Shown: positions 32,847 through 41,633 of the stretch, one piece after another
Position numbering within the stretch: the first letter of the stretch is position 1
How the letters are laid out: each line of letters opens with the position of its first letter
DNA from: an uncultured Actinomycetes bacterium
GTDB taxonomy: Bacteria; Actinomycetota; Actinomycetes; Mycobacteriales; Mycobacteriaceae
Reading direction: 5' to 3'
Assembly: GCA_903884065.1 (NCBI GenBank)
Contig: CAISDL010000004.1
Coordinates: 1 to 42,464 of the forward strand
DNA length: 42,464 bases
Made by a program: the position numbers and the translations under genes
The notes under the pieces: model-generated
The model's input: only the letters and a program-made list of their open reading frames with translations
Database searches by the model: none
Told to the model about the DNA's origin: nothing

Positions 32847-33674
32847 ATGCAACTGACTCTGGCCGACCGGACCTACTTGGTGACCGGCGGTGGCAGCGGA
32901 ATCGGCAAGGGTGTCGCCGAGGGCCTGGCCCGCGCCGGGGCCGACGTGATGATCATCGGCCGAGGCCGCGACCGGCTCGCGGCCGCCGCCGCCGAGATCG
33001 GTGCCGATGCGACCGGCACCGTCCGGTTCGAATCCGCCGATGTCACCGACGAGGAGCAGGTGTCCGGTGCCATCGAGGCGGTCACCGCCTGGAACGGCAG
33101 GCTGCACGGCGTCGTGCACTGCGCGGGCGGTTCGCAGACCATCGGCCCGATCACCCAGATCGACTCCGAGGCCTGGCGGCGCACCGTCGACCTCAACGTC
33201 AACGGCACCATGTACGTCCTCAAGCACGCCGCCCGCGACATGGTCCGGGCCGGCGGCGGCTCCTTCGTCGGCATCTCCTCGATCGCGGCCAGCAATGTGC
33301 ACCGCTGGTTCGGGGCCTACGGAGTGACGAAGTCCGCACTCGACCATCTGATGATGTTGGCCGCCGACGAACTCGGCCCATCGTGGGTGCGCGTCAACGG
33401 AATTCGGCCCGGCCTGATCCGCACCGACCTCGTCCAGGTGATCATCGACTCCCCGGAGGTCAGCGAGGACTACCGGCAGTGCACCCCGCTGCCCCGGATC
33501 GGCGAGGTCACCGATATCGCCAACCTGGCGATGTTCCTGCTGAGCGACGCCGCGAGTTGGATCACCGGTCAGATCATCAACGTCGACGGCGGACACGGGC
33601 TGCGCCGTGGCCCGGATATGTCGGCGATGCTGGCGCCGGTGTTCGGTGCCGACGGTCTGCGCGGCGTGGTCTGA
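32847..33674 (+). CDS. Short-chain dehydrogenase/reductase
   Basis: This 275-residue SDR has the NAD(P)-binding motif YLVTGGGSGIGKGVAEGLA, the HCAGG motif in place of NNAG, catalytic Ser in VGISSIAAS and the YGVTK Tyr-Lys pair. A PGLIRTDL stretch and the C-terminal GQIINVDGGHGLRR follow. IGRGR after beta-2 hints at NADPH preference. It may correspond to one of the many fadG/SDR genes of mycobacteria. The substrate cannot be told. It is followed five bases later by the DUF427 gene, so the two are probably co-transcribed. Confidence 0.9.
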   Translation: MQLTLADRTYLVTGGGSGIGKGVAEGLARAGADVMIIGRGRDRLAAAAAEIGADATGTVRFESADVTDEEQVSGAIEAVTAWNGRLHGVVHCAGGSQTIGPITQIDSEAWRRTVDLNVNGTMYVLKHAARDMVRAGGGSFVGISSIAASNVHRWFGAYGVTKSALDHLMMLAADELGPSWVRVNGIRPGLIRTDLVQVIIDSPEVSEDYRQCTPLPRIGEVTDIANLAMFLLSDAASWITGQIINVDGGHGLRRGPDMSAMLAPVFGADGLRGVV

Positions 33675-33679
33675 GGACC

Positions 33680-34174
33680 ATGCGCCCGCAACCGGAGAAA
33701 CCCGGACCCGGCCAGGAGTCGGTGTGGGACTACCCGCGCCCGCCGCGACTCGAGCGTGTCGACGCACCGATCACGATCGAACTCGGGGGCGAGGTGATCG
33801 CCGCGACCCGGCACGCGTGGCGGGTTCTGGAGACCAGCCATCCGCCGACCTACTACCTGCCCCGGACGGCGTTCGCCGAGGGCGTTCTGCGGGACGCCCC
33901 CGGCAGTTCCTGGTGCGAATGGAAGGGCCAGGCCCGGTATTTCGACCTTGTCACCGCAGCCCGGGTGGCACCCAAGGCGGCGTGGACCTACCCCGACCCC
34001 ACACCCGGCTTCGAGCCGATCGCGAATGCCGTCGCCGTCATGGCGGGTCAGGTCGATCGATGCACGGTCGACGGCGAGACGGTGATTCCGCAGCCCGGTG
34101 GCTTCTACGGCGGCTGGATCACGAGCACGGTGGTGGGCCCGTTCAAGGGGGGCCCCGGCTCGGCCGGGTGGTGA
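33680..34174 (+). CDS. DUF427 domain protein
   Basis: The 164-residue protein shows the DUF427 pattern: ITIELGGEVIAATRHAWRVLETSHPPTYYLP split over the first half, then SSWCEWKGQARYFDL and the C-terminal VIPQPGGFYGGWIT. DUF427 proteins are small beta-rich proteins of unknown function, common in actinobacteria and often beside dehydrogenases. The ATG at 33680 lies five bases after the SDR stop with GAGGA just upstream, supporting an operon. Confidence 0.85.
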   Translation: MRPQPEKPGPGQESVWDYPRPPRLERVDAPITIELGGEVIAATRHAWRVLETSHPPTYYLPRTAFAEGVLRDAPGSSWCEWKGQARYFDLVTAARVAPKAAWTYPDPTPGFEPIANAVAVMAGQVDRCTVDGETVIPQPGGFYGGWITSTVVGPFKGGPGSAGW

Positions 34175-34301
34175 ATCCGCTCGGCGGAAACATGGCTGAA
34201 ACCTCCGCGCCGTCTTTCTGAAACACCGCGCCGACATTCTCATCGTCGACCGCTGAGCGAGCATGTTGCACGCTCGGCGTCGAGTCGAAGGAGTCGTCAC
34301 C

Positions 34302-35606
34302 GTGGACATTGACCCTGCCGCCACCGCGTGGTTGTTGACCAGTACCGCATTGGTGCTGCTGATGACGCCGGGTCTGGCGATCTTCTACGGCGGCATGGTG
34401 CGCACCACGGGCGTGCTCAACATGATCATGATGAGCTTCATCTCCATTCCGCTCGTGACGGTGGCGTGGCTGCTGGTCGGCTACAGCCTGGCGTTCTCGG
34501 AGGGTTCGAGCGGAGGCTTCATCGGCAGCCTCGCTCACGCGGGGATGCGGGGGATCGGCCCGGATACGGTGCACGGAGCGGTTCCCGAACTGCTCTACGC
34601 CACTTTCCAACTGAGCTTCGCCATCATCACCGCAGCCCTGGTCAGCGGTGCGATCGCCGAACGCGCCAAATTCGCGGCCTGGATGGTGTTCGTCCCGGTG
34701 TGGTCGGTCGCTGTGTACTCCGTTGTCGCGCACTGGGTCTGGGCTCCCGACGGCTGGCTGTTCAAGATGGGGGTCCTGGACTACGCCGGCGGTCTGGTCG
34801 TCGAGATCGTCTCGGGCGCATCGGCATTCGCCCTGGCTCTGGTGCTCGGCCCACGGATCGGATTCAAGGTGGAGGCCATGCGGCCGCACAACCTGCCCTT
34901 CGTCCTTCTCGGTGTCGGCCTGCTCTGGTTCGGCTGGTTCGGATTCAACGCCGGTTCGGCTCTGGCCGCCAACGGCATGGCCTCGGCGGTATTCCTCAAC
35001 ACCCTGGTCGCAGGGTGCCTGGGCATGCTGGGCTGGCTGTCGGTCGAGCAGATCCGGGACGGCAAGCCCACCACCTTCGGTGCCGCTTCCGGTGTGGTCG
35101 CAGGGCTGGTGGGAATCACCCCGTCGTGCGGCACGGTGAACACCTTCGGCGCCGCCCTCGTCGGCCTGGCCGCCGGCATCGTGTGCGCCTTCGCCATCGG
35201 GCTGAAGTTCAAACTCAACTACGACGACTCCCTCGACGTCGTCGGCGTGCACTTCGTCGGCGGGGTGGTGGGCGTGCTGCTGATCGGTGTGCTCGCCACC
35301 GCCGTCATGACCGGCGGTCCGCAGGGGCTTCTCTACGGCGGCGGCCTCGACCAATTCGGCAAGCAGGCACTGGCCATGGTGGTGGTCGCCGGGTACGCGT
35401 TCGTCGTGAGCTACGGACTGGGCCGGTTGATCGACCGTGTCATGGGCTTCCGCGTCAGCGCCGAGGACGAGGCCAGCGGGGTGGACTTCACCCAACACGC
35501 CGAGACCGCCTACACCGAGGGTGTCTACGGGCATCAGCAGGCGCGTCGGCCGCTGTTCGGTGATCGCGATGCGTTCCGGGCCCGATCCGAGGAAGCCGAA
35601 GACTGA
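34302..35606 (+). CDS. amt: Ammonium transporter (Amt family)
   Basis: The 434-residue membrane protein has eleven predicted hydrophobic segments. It carries the Amt signature at the first pore helix (TPGLAIFYGGMVRTTGVLNM) and the two pore histidines in VVAHWVWAP and GVHFVGGVVG. It conducts ammonium or ammonia into the cell. GTG 34302 is preferred because AAGGAG lies eight bases upstream and the family N-terminus fits. An ATG at 34263 would add 13 Arg-rich residues. No glnK/glnB gene follows, unlike the usual amt-glnB-glnD order, so this is an isolated amt copy. Confidence 0.95.
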   Translation: MDIDPAATAWLLTSTALVLLMTPGLAIFYGGMVRTTGVLNMIMMSFISIPLVTVAWLLVGYSLAFSEGSSGGFIGSLAHAGMRGIGPDTVHGAVPELLYATFQLSFAIITAALVSGAIAERAKFAAWMVFVPVWSVAVYSVVAHWVWAPDGWLFKMGVLDYAGGLVVEIVSGASAFALALVLGPRIGFKVEAMRPHNLPFVLLGVGLLWFGWFGFNAGSALAANGMASAVFLNTLVAGCLGMLGWLSVEQIRDGKPTTFGAASGVVAGLVGITPSCGTVNTFGAALVGLAAGIVCAFAIGLKFKLNYDDSLDVVGVHFVGGVVGVLLIGVLATAVMTGGPQGLLYGGGLDQFGKQALAMVVVAGYAFVVSYGLGRLIDRVMGFRVSAEDEASGVDFTQHAETAYTEGVYGHQQARRPLFGDRDAFRARSEEAED

Positions 35607-35626
35607 GCGACGGGAGGGTCCCTCGG

Positions 35627-35632
35627 TAGCAT
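35627..35632 (+). promoter_or_regulatory. Candidate -10 box for leaderless kinase transcript
   Basis: TAGCAT matches TANNNT and lies seven bases before the kinase ATG at 35640, with no ribosome-binding site between them. Confidence 0.45.
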
Positions 35633-35639
35633 TCCCGGC

Positions 35640-37193
35640 ATGCCACTGGCTAATGGTGATGTATTCGCCGGCTTTCAGATCCTGCGACCGCTGGGCTTCG
35701 GCGGTATGGGTGAGGTCTACCTGGTGCAGCATCCGCGCCTGCCGCGTCAGGACGCCCTGAAGATCCTTCCCCCGCAGATGTCGGCGGACCCCGAGTTCCG
35801 GGCCCGGTTCAACCGGGAGGCTGAACTGGTCGCGGGCCTGTACAACCCCCACATCGTCGGCATCCACGACCGCGGCGACTTCAACGGGCAACTGTGGATC
35901 TCGATGGACTACATCGACGGCCCGGACGCGGGCCGGCTGCTGCGCGAGCAATACCCCAACGGGATGCCGCCGTGGGAGGTCGTCGACATCGTGTCGGCGG
36001 TCGCCGACGCCCTGGACTACGCCCACTCTCGTGGACTGCTGCACCGCGACATCAAGCCCCCCAACATCCTGCTGACCAATCCCGACCGCGGCCGGCGGCG
36101 GATTGTGCTGGCGGACTTCGGGATTGCCCGCGACGTCGGTGAATCCACCAGCCTGACCGCCACCAACATGACTGTGGGCACGGTCAACTACGCCTCACCG
36201 GAGCAGCTCATGGGGGCTCGCCTCGACGGGCGCGCCGATCAGTACAGCCTCGCGGCGACCGCCTATCACCTGCTCAGCGGTTCGCCGATGTACGGATCCT
36301 CCAACGCGGCCGTGGTGATCGGCCAGCACCTCAACGCCCCGCCGCCCCGCCTCGGCGACATCCGGCTGGCGCTCTCCCCGCTGGATCCTGTTCTCGCCAC
36401 GGCGCTGTCGAAGAATCCCGATGGCCGTTTCCGGAGTTGCACCGAGTTCGCCAATGCCCTTCGCCATGCTTCGGGCACCTCCGCCGCCCCGTCACCCGCC
36501 GCCGCCCCGCCCCCGGTGCGGCGACCGGTGGCGGGTCCTCCCAACGCGGCGCCGGTGGCCCCCCGGGAGCAGCACACCGCGTACCTGCCCGGTGACTTCT
36601 CGGTCGGCGCGGACGAGGCCCCCCAACTCCAAATGCACCGGGATGAGGGCCCCGAGGAGGAGGCTGCGCCGTCGCGGTGGCCATGGCTGCTGGCCGCGGC
36701 GGCGCTGGTGATGGTTCTGGGCGCACTGATTTTCGCCGTCTGGCCGCGCCAGCAGGAATCGGCCACCCCGTCGGCGGGGAGCACCTCGACCTCGCGGCCG
36801 CCCACGTCCTCCGCCGTGACGACCACCGGAACCACCACGACCACGGCGACGACATCGTCGTCACCGGTGACGGCGCCGGTGACGTTCGAGACCATGAGGG
36901 ACGTCGTGAGCGGCTTCTACGCAGAATTGCCGGCGAACGCCCGATCGGCCTGGAACAAACTGGACACCCACTATCAGCAGCGCAACGGTTTCGACGACTA
37001 CCTGGGCTTCTGGTCGACGATCGACTCGGTCTCGGTACTGTCGCTCGCCCCGCGGGACGCGAACAGCGTCGTCGCGACGCTTCGCTATGTGCTGCGCGAC
37101 GGCCGAATCGACACCGAGAACCGGTGGCTGAGCGTCGTCCCGGTCAACGGGCAACTGCTGATTTATGACTCCGAGCGCATCGGCCCGGCGTAG
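35640..37193 (+). CDS. Membrane Ser/Thr protein kinase (PknF-like)
   Basis: The 517-residue protein has a complete Hanks-type kinase domain: Gly-rich loop [12 protein letters not shown] (18-29), Lys41 in DALKILPP, Glu60, the catalytic [13 protein letters not shown] with Asp137 and Asn142, and DFGIA (159-163). The activation loop [20 protein letters not shown] has several phosphorylatable threonines. A Pro-rich juxtamembrane segment (about 285-345) precedes one membrane helix ([19 protein letters not shown]). A Ser/Thr-rich linker and an about 95-residue extracellular domain, possibly a sensor, follow. It resembles PknF/PknI-type kinases of mycobacteria. The target is unknown. Confidence 0.92.
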   Translation: MPLANGDVFAGFQILRPLGFGGMGEVYLVQHPRLPRQDALKILPPQMSADPEFRARFNREAELVAGLYNPHIVGIHDRGDFNGQLWISMDYIDGPDAGRLLREQYPNGMPPWEVVDIVSAVADALDYAHSRGLLHRDIKPPNILLTNPDRGRRRIVLADFGIARDVGESTSLTATNMTVGTVNYASPEQLMGARLDGRADQYSLAATAYHLLSGSPMYGSSNAAVVIGQHLNAPPPRLGDIRLALSPLDPVLATALSKNPDGRFRSCTEFANALRHASGTSAAPSPAAAPPPVRRPVAGPPNAAPVAPREQHTAYLPGDFSVGADEAPQLQMHRDEGPEEEAAPSRWPWLLAAAALVMVLGALIFAVWPRQQESATPSAGSTSTSRPPTSSAVTTTGTTTTTATTSSSPVTAPVTFETMRDVVSGFYAELPANARSAWNKLDTHYQQRNGFDDYLGFWSTIDSVSVLSLAPRDANSVVATLRYVLRDGRIDTENRWLSVVPVNGQLLIYDSERIGPA

Positions 37194-37211
37194 GGCTTGA
37201 CGGGTTAGTCC

Positions 37212-37631
37212 CTAACGGACCAGATGCGGGCGGCAGAACGCGCACAGCCCCGAACCCAGGCTGGGATAGCCGCAGTAGGGACAGGTGCCCACCAGTGTGG
37301 CGGGAGACTCGTCGGCCGTGACGCCGGAAATCCTGCTGTCGAGGGTGTTCAACCGCTGGGCCAACAGGCTCAGCCGGTCGGTCAGGCGCTCGCGTTCGGT
37401 CTCCAGAGCGGTTCGCTCGCAAACGGTTTCGCCGAAACGTGCGCCGGTGCGCGGGCGCTGCTGGCGCCACGCCAGGTCGGCCAACTGCCGGTCCAGTTCG
37501 TCCAGCCGGGATGCAAGTCCCCTGAGCAGATGCGTCAGTTGCTCCCGGTCGGTCTCCATCACCCCGAGGGCGCCGGCGGAGAACGTGTACTGATGCCAGG
37601 AGGGCTGCATGACTGACGGTGAAACGGTCAC
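37212..37631 (-). CDS. Coiled-coil protein with C-terminal zinc ribbon
   Basis: The 139-residue protein starts at GTG 37631 with AAGGAG five to six bases upstream. The middle is a heptad-rich coiled coil (ETDREQLTHLLRGLASRLDE and ETERERLTDRLSLLAQRLN). The end is a compact zinc ribbon CPYCGYPSLGSGLCAFC with four cysteines in CxxC pairs. This layout suggests an oligomeric nucleic-acid- or protein-binding factor. I do not recognise a named family. It converges with the kinase gene and lies just before tRNA-Thr. Confidence 0.75.
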   Translation of the reverse strand: MTVSPSVMQPSWHQYTFSAGALGVMETDREQLTHLLRGLASRLDELDRQLADLAWRQQRPRTGARFGETVCERTALETERERLTDRLSLLAQRLNTLDSRISGVTADESPATLVGTCPYCGYPSLGSGLCAFCRPHLVR

Positions 37632-37769
37632 AGCTGCTCCTTTCCTCCGGCGATGGTCCGACGATGCGTCGGCTTCCGGTCGGTAAGCTAGCAGCCCCGA
37701 CAGCAATCCGCGAAATAACCGGACCAAGTCATGCGGTGTCCGACGCGCTGAGCCCCTGTCGGGCTTGAG

Positions 37770-37841
37770 AGCCCCCTGTCAGGATTGAACTGACGACCTT
37801 TCGCTTACAAGGCGAGTGCTCTACCACTGAGCTAAGGAGGC
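37770..37841 (-). tRNA. tRNA-Thr (anticodon TGT)
   Basis: On the minus strand the sequence folds as a cloverleaf. The acceptor GCCTCCT pairs with AGGGGGC, with one T-G pair. The D arm is GCTCAGTGGTAGAGC. The anticodon loop CTTGTAA carries TGT, reading ACA (Thr). A five-base variable loop AGGTC follows, then the T arm GTCAG-TTCAATC-CTGAC. The top anticodon stem pair is C-A, leaving four pairs. The discriminator is T and no CCA is encoded. Confidence 0.92.
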
Positions 37842-37845
37842 CTGC

Positions 37846-37865
37846 GGCGCGGCGCGGCGCGGCGC
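37846..37865. repeat. Short (GGCGC)4 tandem repeat next to tRNA-Thr
   Basis: Four perfect copies of ggcgc run at 37846-37865, five bases upstream of the tRNA 5' end as transcribed on the minus strand, in the place where its promoter region should be. Confidence 0.9.
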
Positions 37866-37887
37866 GCGACGGCCTCAGCTTATCGGG

Positions 37888-38463
37888 TCACTCGTCGTCG
37901 TCGCGGAACGGCCAACGCCGTCGGCCGGGCAGCGGGATCCGCTCGGCGATATTGCTCAGCGGGTTCACCACCAGGCTGAGCGTGACGACGGCTTCGCGCA
38001 GCGTCTCGATGGTCGGGGCCAGGGACTCGAGGCCCGGGGCCAGCCGGTTGAGGGTGTCGGTGACCGAGGCCAGTTGCTCCAGCGGCCCGTCCTTGGCGGT
38101 CAGCCGTTCGATCAGTCCGCCCTCGGCCAGCAGTCGCTGGGCGATCCCGTCTTCGGCGAACACCCGGTCCACGAGACCGTCCTCGGCGAGGAGCTTGTCC
38201 ACCAGGCCGCCGGGGGCCAGGGCTCGGCCCAGCGGAGCGTCCTCCTCGATCAACTGAGCGAAACGATTGGCGCGTTCCATGGTGTCGTCGAGGCCCAGAA
38301 TGTGGACGACCGAGTCTTTGGGGGAGGGGACGGTGGCGTCACCGAGGCTGCGTTTCGCCAGGTCAAGCGTCGCTGCGGCGACCTCGATCCCGGCGTCGGC
38401 TGCGGCCAGGCCCACACGCACCGGTGTGGTCGCGATATCCGTCAGCGTCTTCACCCAGCCCAT
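37888..38463 (-). CDS. Decapeptide-repeat protein of unknown function
   Basis: The 191-residue protein begins with a hydrophobic helix-rich segment (MGWVKTLTDIATTPVRVGLA) without a clear cleavage site. Its central part has five consecutive ten-residue repeats: PGGLVDKLLA, EDGLVDRVFA, EDGIAQRLLA, EGGLIERLTA and KDGPLEQLAS. Each is Asp/Gly followed by an amphipathic turn of helix. The end is basic and acidic (RRRWPFRDDDE). I know of similar actinobacterial proteins only as hypotheticals. It probably associates with membranes or a partner through the repeats (inference). Confidence 0.75.
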   Translation of the reverse strand: MGWVKTLTDIATTPVRVGLAAADAGIEVAAATLDLAKRSLGDATVPSPKDSVVHILGLDDTMERANRFAQLIEEDAPLGRALAPGGLVDKLLAEDGLVDRVFAEDGIAQRLLAEGGLIERLTAKDGPLEQLASVTDTLNRLAPGLESLAPTIETLREAVVTLSLVVNPLSNIAERIPLPGRRRWPFRDDDE

Positions 38464-38549
38464 GTCGCAAGTCTATTTGGCACGGGCCGGGGTTTGCTGC
38501 TTCCGGGTGATACTGCCGCGCGCGTCGGGTGCCGCCGCGGGTCACGGTG

Positions 38550-38966
38550 TCAGTTCGGTTGCGCCAGCGCGGCTTTGATCTTCGACTGGGCCTCGTCCAG
38601 GGATTCCGGTGACGGGTTTCGGTCGACGTGGGCGAAGCCGAAGTCGCTCAAGTCGCGGGCCGGGAAGACGTGCACGTGCAGATGCGGCACCTCCAGTCCG
38701 GCGATGATCATTCCGGCGCGGTCGGTGTCGAATGCCGCACAGACCGCCTTGCCGATGCGCTGCGCCACGTCCATCACCCGGTGGAACAAGGCCGGGTCGA
38801 CGTCCTGCCAGTTGTCGACCTCGGCGCGGGGCACCACCAGGGTGTGCCCGGGCGTCATCGGTTCGATGGTGAGGAATGCGACGACTCCGTCGTCCCCCAG
38901 ATCGTCTTCGTAGACGAAGCGACCCGGCAGATCGCCGTTGATGATCATGGTGAAGACGGAGGCCAT
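38550..38966 (-). CDS. HIT-family protein (Rv0759c-like)
   Basis: The 138-residue protein carries the histidine triad HLHVHVF that defines nucleotide hydrolases and transferases of the HIT family. [23 protein letters not shown] upstream matches the family's first half. The start ATG at 38966 ([17 protein letters not shown]) agrees with the Rv0759c N-terminus as I recall it. The loop DDLGDDGV is a small insertion. Likely activity is hydrolysis of an AMP-linked substrate. In M. tuberculosis its next gene is Rv0760c, but here two other blocks intervene. Confidence 0.9.
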   Translation of the reverse strand: MASVFTMIINGDLPGRFVYEDDLGDDGVVAFLTIEPMTPGHTLVVPRAEVDNWQDVDPALFHRVMDVAQRIGKAVCAAFDTDRAGMIIAGLEVPHLHVHVFPARDLSDFGFAHVDRNPSPESLDEAQSKIKAALAQPN

Positions 38967-39109
38967 GTCGGCCAGCATAAGTCGGCCGATGCGGTGGATG
39001 GCCGGGTATCCGCTGGCACATCTCTTCCATCGTTGCGGTGATTCCTGCGGCGGTGCCTGGCTGATAGCGTCCATAACTCCCACGAGGATGAGGGCCGAGG
39101 CACCCAACT

Positions 39110-40786
39110 GTGAACCACGATCCAGGGCAGATTCACCAGGCGGCGATGCAGTGTCTGCGGTCTGGCGACCTCGGCGGGGCCGAGGGTCTGCTACACCAAC
39201 TCCTCGCGCAACGTCCCAACGATCTCAACGTGATCTACGGACTGGCCGAGATCGGTTTCCACACCGGGCGTCCCGATCTCGTCATCGCGATGATGCGGCG
39301 CTGCATCGCCCTGGACCCCAATGACGGCGGGGCGTATCACAACGTCGGTAACGCGTTGCGCTCCAAGGGTGAACACGACGAGGCCATCGCTGCTTTGAAC
39401 GTGGCCATCCGACTCATGCCCAATCTGGCGGATGCGCACAACACCCTGGGCCTGACCTTGAAAGACCTCGGCCGGACGGACGAGGCCGTGGCCGCATTTC
39501 GCAGCGCGATTTCCCTCAATCCCGCCATGGACATCGCCCACAGCAACCTGCTGCTGTTCTCCAACTACCAGCCCGGCATCGGCCCCGAGGTACTGTTTGC
39601 CGAACATCGCCAGTGGGCGAGCAATCGTGAAACGTCCCTGCAGACCGTGATCCGTGCCCACCTCAACGACCGCGATCCTGAGCGCAAACTCCGCATCGGC
39701 TATGTCTCACCCGATTTGCGCCAGCATTCGGTGGCGTATTTTCTCTTGCCGTTGCTCGAACACCGCGACCGCGAACAGGTGCACATCACCGCCTACTCCA
39801 ATAGCGCTGTGGCAGATGAGGTCTCAGGGCGGATTCAGCGATCTGTCGATTCATGGTGTTCCATCGCCGGCGCGAACGATGACCAGGTGGCGGAGCGTAT
39901 CCGCGCGGACCGCATCGACATTCTCGTCGATCTGGCCGGACACACCGCCGATCATCGGCTGCTCGTCTTCGCACGTAAGCCGGCGCCGGTGCAGATCACC
40001 TGGGTCGGCTATCCCGGCAGTACGGGTCTGGACGCAATGGACTACCGCTGCAGTGACCCGCTGGTCGATCCTCCAGGAGATGCGACGAGGTCGTCCAGTG
40101 AGCAGGTGCTGCTCCTGCCGCGGACGATGTGGTGCTACGTCCCGCTGTCCGGATCGCCGAGTGTGGGGCCGCTGCCGGCGCTGACCACACCGGGAATCAC
40201 CTTCGGCAGCTTCAATAACTTCGGCAAGATTTCCTCAGCGACGCTGGACATGTGGGCCGAGATCCTGCGACAGACGCCCGGTTCACGCCTCGTGCTCAAG
40301 AACGTGGCTATGCGCAGCCCCGCTGCGATGAGGCAGGCACAGCAGCAGTTCGCCAACCGCGGAATCACCGGCGACCAGCTGCAACTGCTCAGCCCTGACC
40401 AGGCGCTGATCGATCACCTCAACCAGTACAACCGGATTGACATCTCGCTGGACACATTTCCCTATCACGGGACGACGACCACCTGTGAGGCACTGTGGAT
40501 GGGAGTGCCGTCGATAACGCTGGCGGGACCCCATCACGCATCCCGGCCCGGAGTGAGCCTGCTGTCGAATGTGGGTTTGGGCGATCTGGTGGCGACAACG
40601 CCGCAAGAGTACGTCGCCACCGCGGTGAACCTGGCCGGTGACCTGCCCAGACTCGCCGAGATACGCGCCGGACTGCGCCAACGGATGCTCGAGTCGCCGT
40701 TGATGGACGGCCCGTCGTTCGCGCGAGACATGGAGGCCTGCTATCGGCAGGCGTGGCGGACGTGGTGTGAGAAAGAACGGGCCTGA
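39110..40786 (+). CDS. TPR-containing O-GlcNAc-transferase-like glycosyltransferase (family GT41)
   Basis: The 558-residue protein has N-terminal tetratricopeptide repeats (about 1-150, for example [20 protein letters not shown] and [19 protein letters not shown]). The catalytic part resembles human OGT and bacterial GT41 enzymes. Motifs include [20 protein letters not shown] with the active-site-like His, [37 protein letters not shown] with the conserved Lys, and [19 protein letters not shown]. Such enzymes transfer a sugar from UDP-GlcNAc or a related donor to Ser/Thr of proteins. GT41 genes are sparse in mycobacteria as far as I know. It lies between HIT and VapBC, interrupting a conserved gene pair. 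Confidence 0.88.
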   Translation: MNHDPGQIHQAAMQCLRSGDLGGAEGLLHQLLAQRPNDLNVIYGLAEIGFHTGRPDLVIAMMRRCIALDPNDGGAYHNVGNALRSKGEHDEAIAALNVAIRLMPNLADAHNTLGLTLKDLGRTDEAVAAFRSAISLNPAMDIAHSNLLLFSNYQPGIGPEVLFAEHRQWASNRETSLQTVIRAHLNDRDPERKLRIGYVSPDLRQHSVAYFLLPLLEHRDREQVHITAYSNSAVADEVSGRIQRSVDSWCSIAGANDDQVAERIRADRIDILVDLAGHTADHRLLVFARKPAPVQITWVGYPGSTGLDAMDYRCSDPLVDPPGDATRSSSEQVLLLPRTMWCYVPLSGSPSVGPLPALTTPGITFGSFNNFGKISSATLDMWAEILRQTPGSRLVLKNVAMRSPAAMRQAQQQFANRGITGDQLQLLSPDQALIDHLNQYNRIDISLDTFPYHGTTTTCEALWMGVPSITLAGPHHASRPGVSLLSNVGLGDLVATTPQEYVATAVNLAGDLPRLAEIRAGLRQRMLESPLMDGPSFARDMEACYRQAWRTWCEKERA

Positions 40787-40860
40787 CGGGGCTAGGTCAC
40801 GACACCCTGCACCGAGCACAGGCTCGCGCCTGGCGGCTTCGGGGGCGCCACCGGGTTGTA

Positions 40861-40905
40861 TATGCATCTCATCGGCATAAGCGCATCGCATACCACTGAT
40901 ATGCT
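40861..40905 (+). promoter_or_regulatory. Candidate VapB operator and -10 box of the vapBC operon
   Basis: The 45 bases upstream contain inverted and direct copies of a GCATA/TATGC motif at 40861 (tatgc), 40875 (gcata), 40888 (gcata) and 40900 (tatgc). The last one overlaps TATGCT, a -10-like hexamer six bases before the vapB ATG at 40912. Such arrays are typical autoregulation sites for antitoxin-toxin complexes. Confidence 0.5.
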
Positions 40906-40911
40906 TGCGTG

Positions 40912-41160
40912 ATGTCGCGGACCACGATTGATCTCGATGACGAATTGCTGGAGCGAGCGTCCAAGGAGTTGGGCACGACCGGCAAGAAGGACACTATTCA
41001 CGCGGCGTTGCGTGCCGCACTGCGCAAGAGCGCCTCGCACGCTCTTCTGGATCGGCTCGCGCAGAATGCCGACGATGATGAGGATGCCGTCAACGCGATG
41101 TGGGAGCAGCCTGGCGACGCCGCCTCTGCGCGGGAGGGAAACGGCCCGGCTTCATCGTGA
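40912..41160 (+). CDS. vapB: VapB-type antitoxin
   Basis: The 82-residue protein starts [16 protein letters not shown], a ribbon-helix-helix-type DNA-binding N-terminus, followed by helix [17 protein letters not shown]. The acidic tail has [20 protein letters not shown], the region that usually wraps the toxin. A GTG at 40909 is an alternative start, but a -10 box fits ATG 40912 as leaderless. Its stop overlaps the vapC start by four bases (GTGA). Confidence 0.85.
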   Translation: MSRTTIDLDDELLERASKELGTTGKKDTIHAALRAALRKSASHALLDRLAQNADDDEDAVNAMWEQPGDAASAREGNGPASS

Positions 41161-41573
41161 AGATCCGCTACCTGCTGGATAAGTCTGCGGCGTACCGCAC
41201 GCATATTCCGCGGGTGCGGGAGCGGCTGGAACCCTTGATGGAACGCGGACTGCTCGCGCGATGCGGTATCAGCGATGTGGAGGCGGGAGTGTCAGCGCGT
41301 TCTGTCGCCGATCACCGGGCCCTGGGTCGCTATCGACGGGACGCGCTGGAATACCTGACCACACCGGACACCGTGTGGGATCGCGCATGGGAGGTACAAC
41401 ACGCGCTGGCTGCTGATGGGCTACACCGGACGGTGAAAATTCCCGACCTCATCATCGCCGCGGTGGCCGAACACCACGGTGTGTCAGTAATTCATTACGA
41501 CCACGATTTCGACCGGATCGCAGCCATCACGGGCCAACCGGTCGAATGGGTGGTTCCTGCCGGGTCCGTATGA
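41157..41573 (+). CDS. vapC: VapC-type PIN-domain ribonuclease toxin
   Basis: The 138-residue PIN-domain protein starts at GTG 41157. Acidic residues expected for the metal site are Asp8 in YLLDKSA, Glu42 in [10 protein letters not shown], the Asp of [15 protein letters not shown], and those in [10 protein letters not shown]. VapC toxins cut tRNA or rRNA when not bound by VapB. The start overlaps the antitoxin stop, so the two are translated together. It seems complete and probably functional. Confidence 0.88.
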   Translation: MKIRYLLDKSAAYRTHIPRVRERLEPLMERGLLARCGISDVEAGVSARSVADHRALGRYRRDALEYLTTPDTVWDRAWEVQHALAADGLHRTVKIPDLIIAAVAEHHGVSVIHYDHDFDRIAAITGQPVEWVVPAGSV

Positions 41574-41595
41574 GCGGGGAGAAGTCGCAGTCAGT

Positions 41596-41633
41596 ATTAC
41601 CGACTACGGGACAAATTACCGACTACGGGACAA
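41596..41633. repeat. 19-bp tandem duplication covering the end of the next gene
   Basis: attaccgactacgggacaa occurs twice in direct tandem, at 41596-41614 and 41615-41633. The second copy contains the stop codon of the minus-strand gene at 41623, so the first is a silent extra copy in the spacer beside vapC. Confidence 0.95.

Noticed and set aside
34143..36044. 633-codon minus-strand frame opposite the ammonium transporter and kinase.
   Set aside because: It spans two clear plus-strand genes and their spacer; its translation is His/Asp/Gln-rich without domains.
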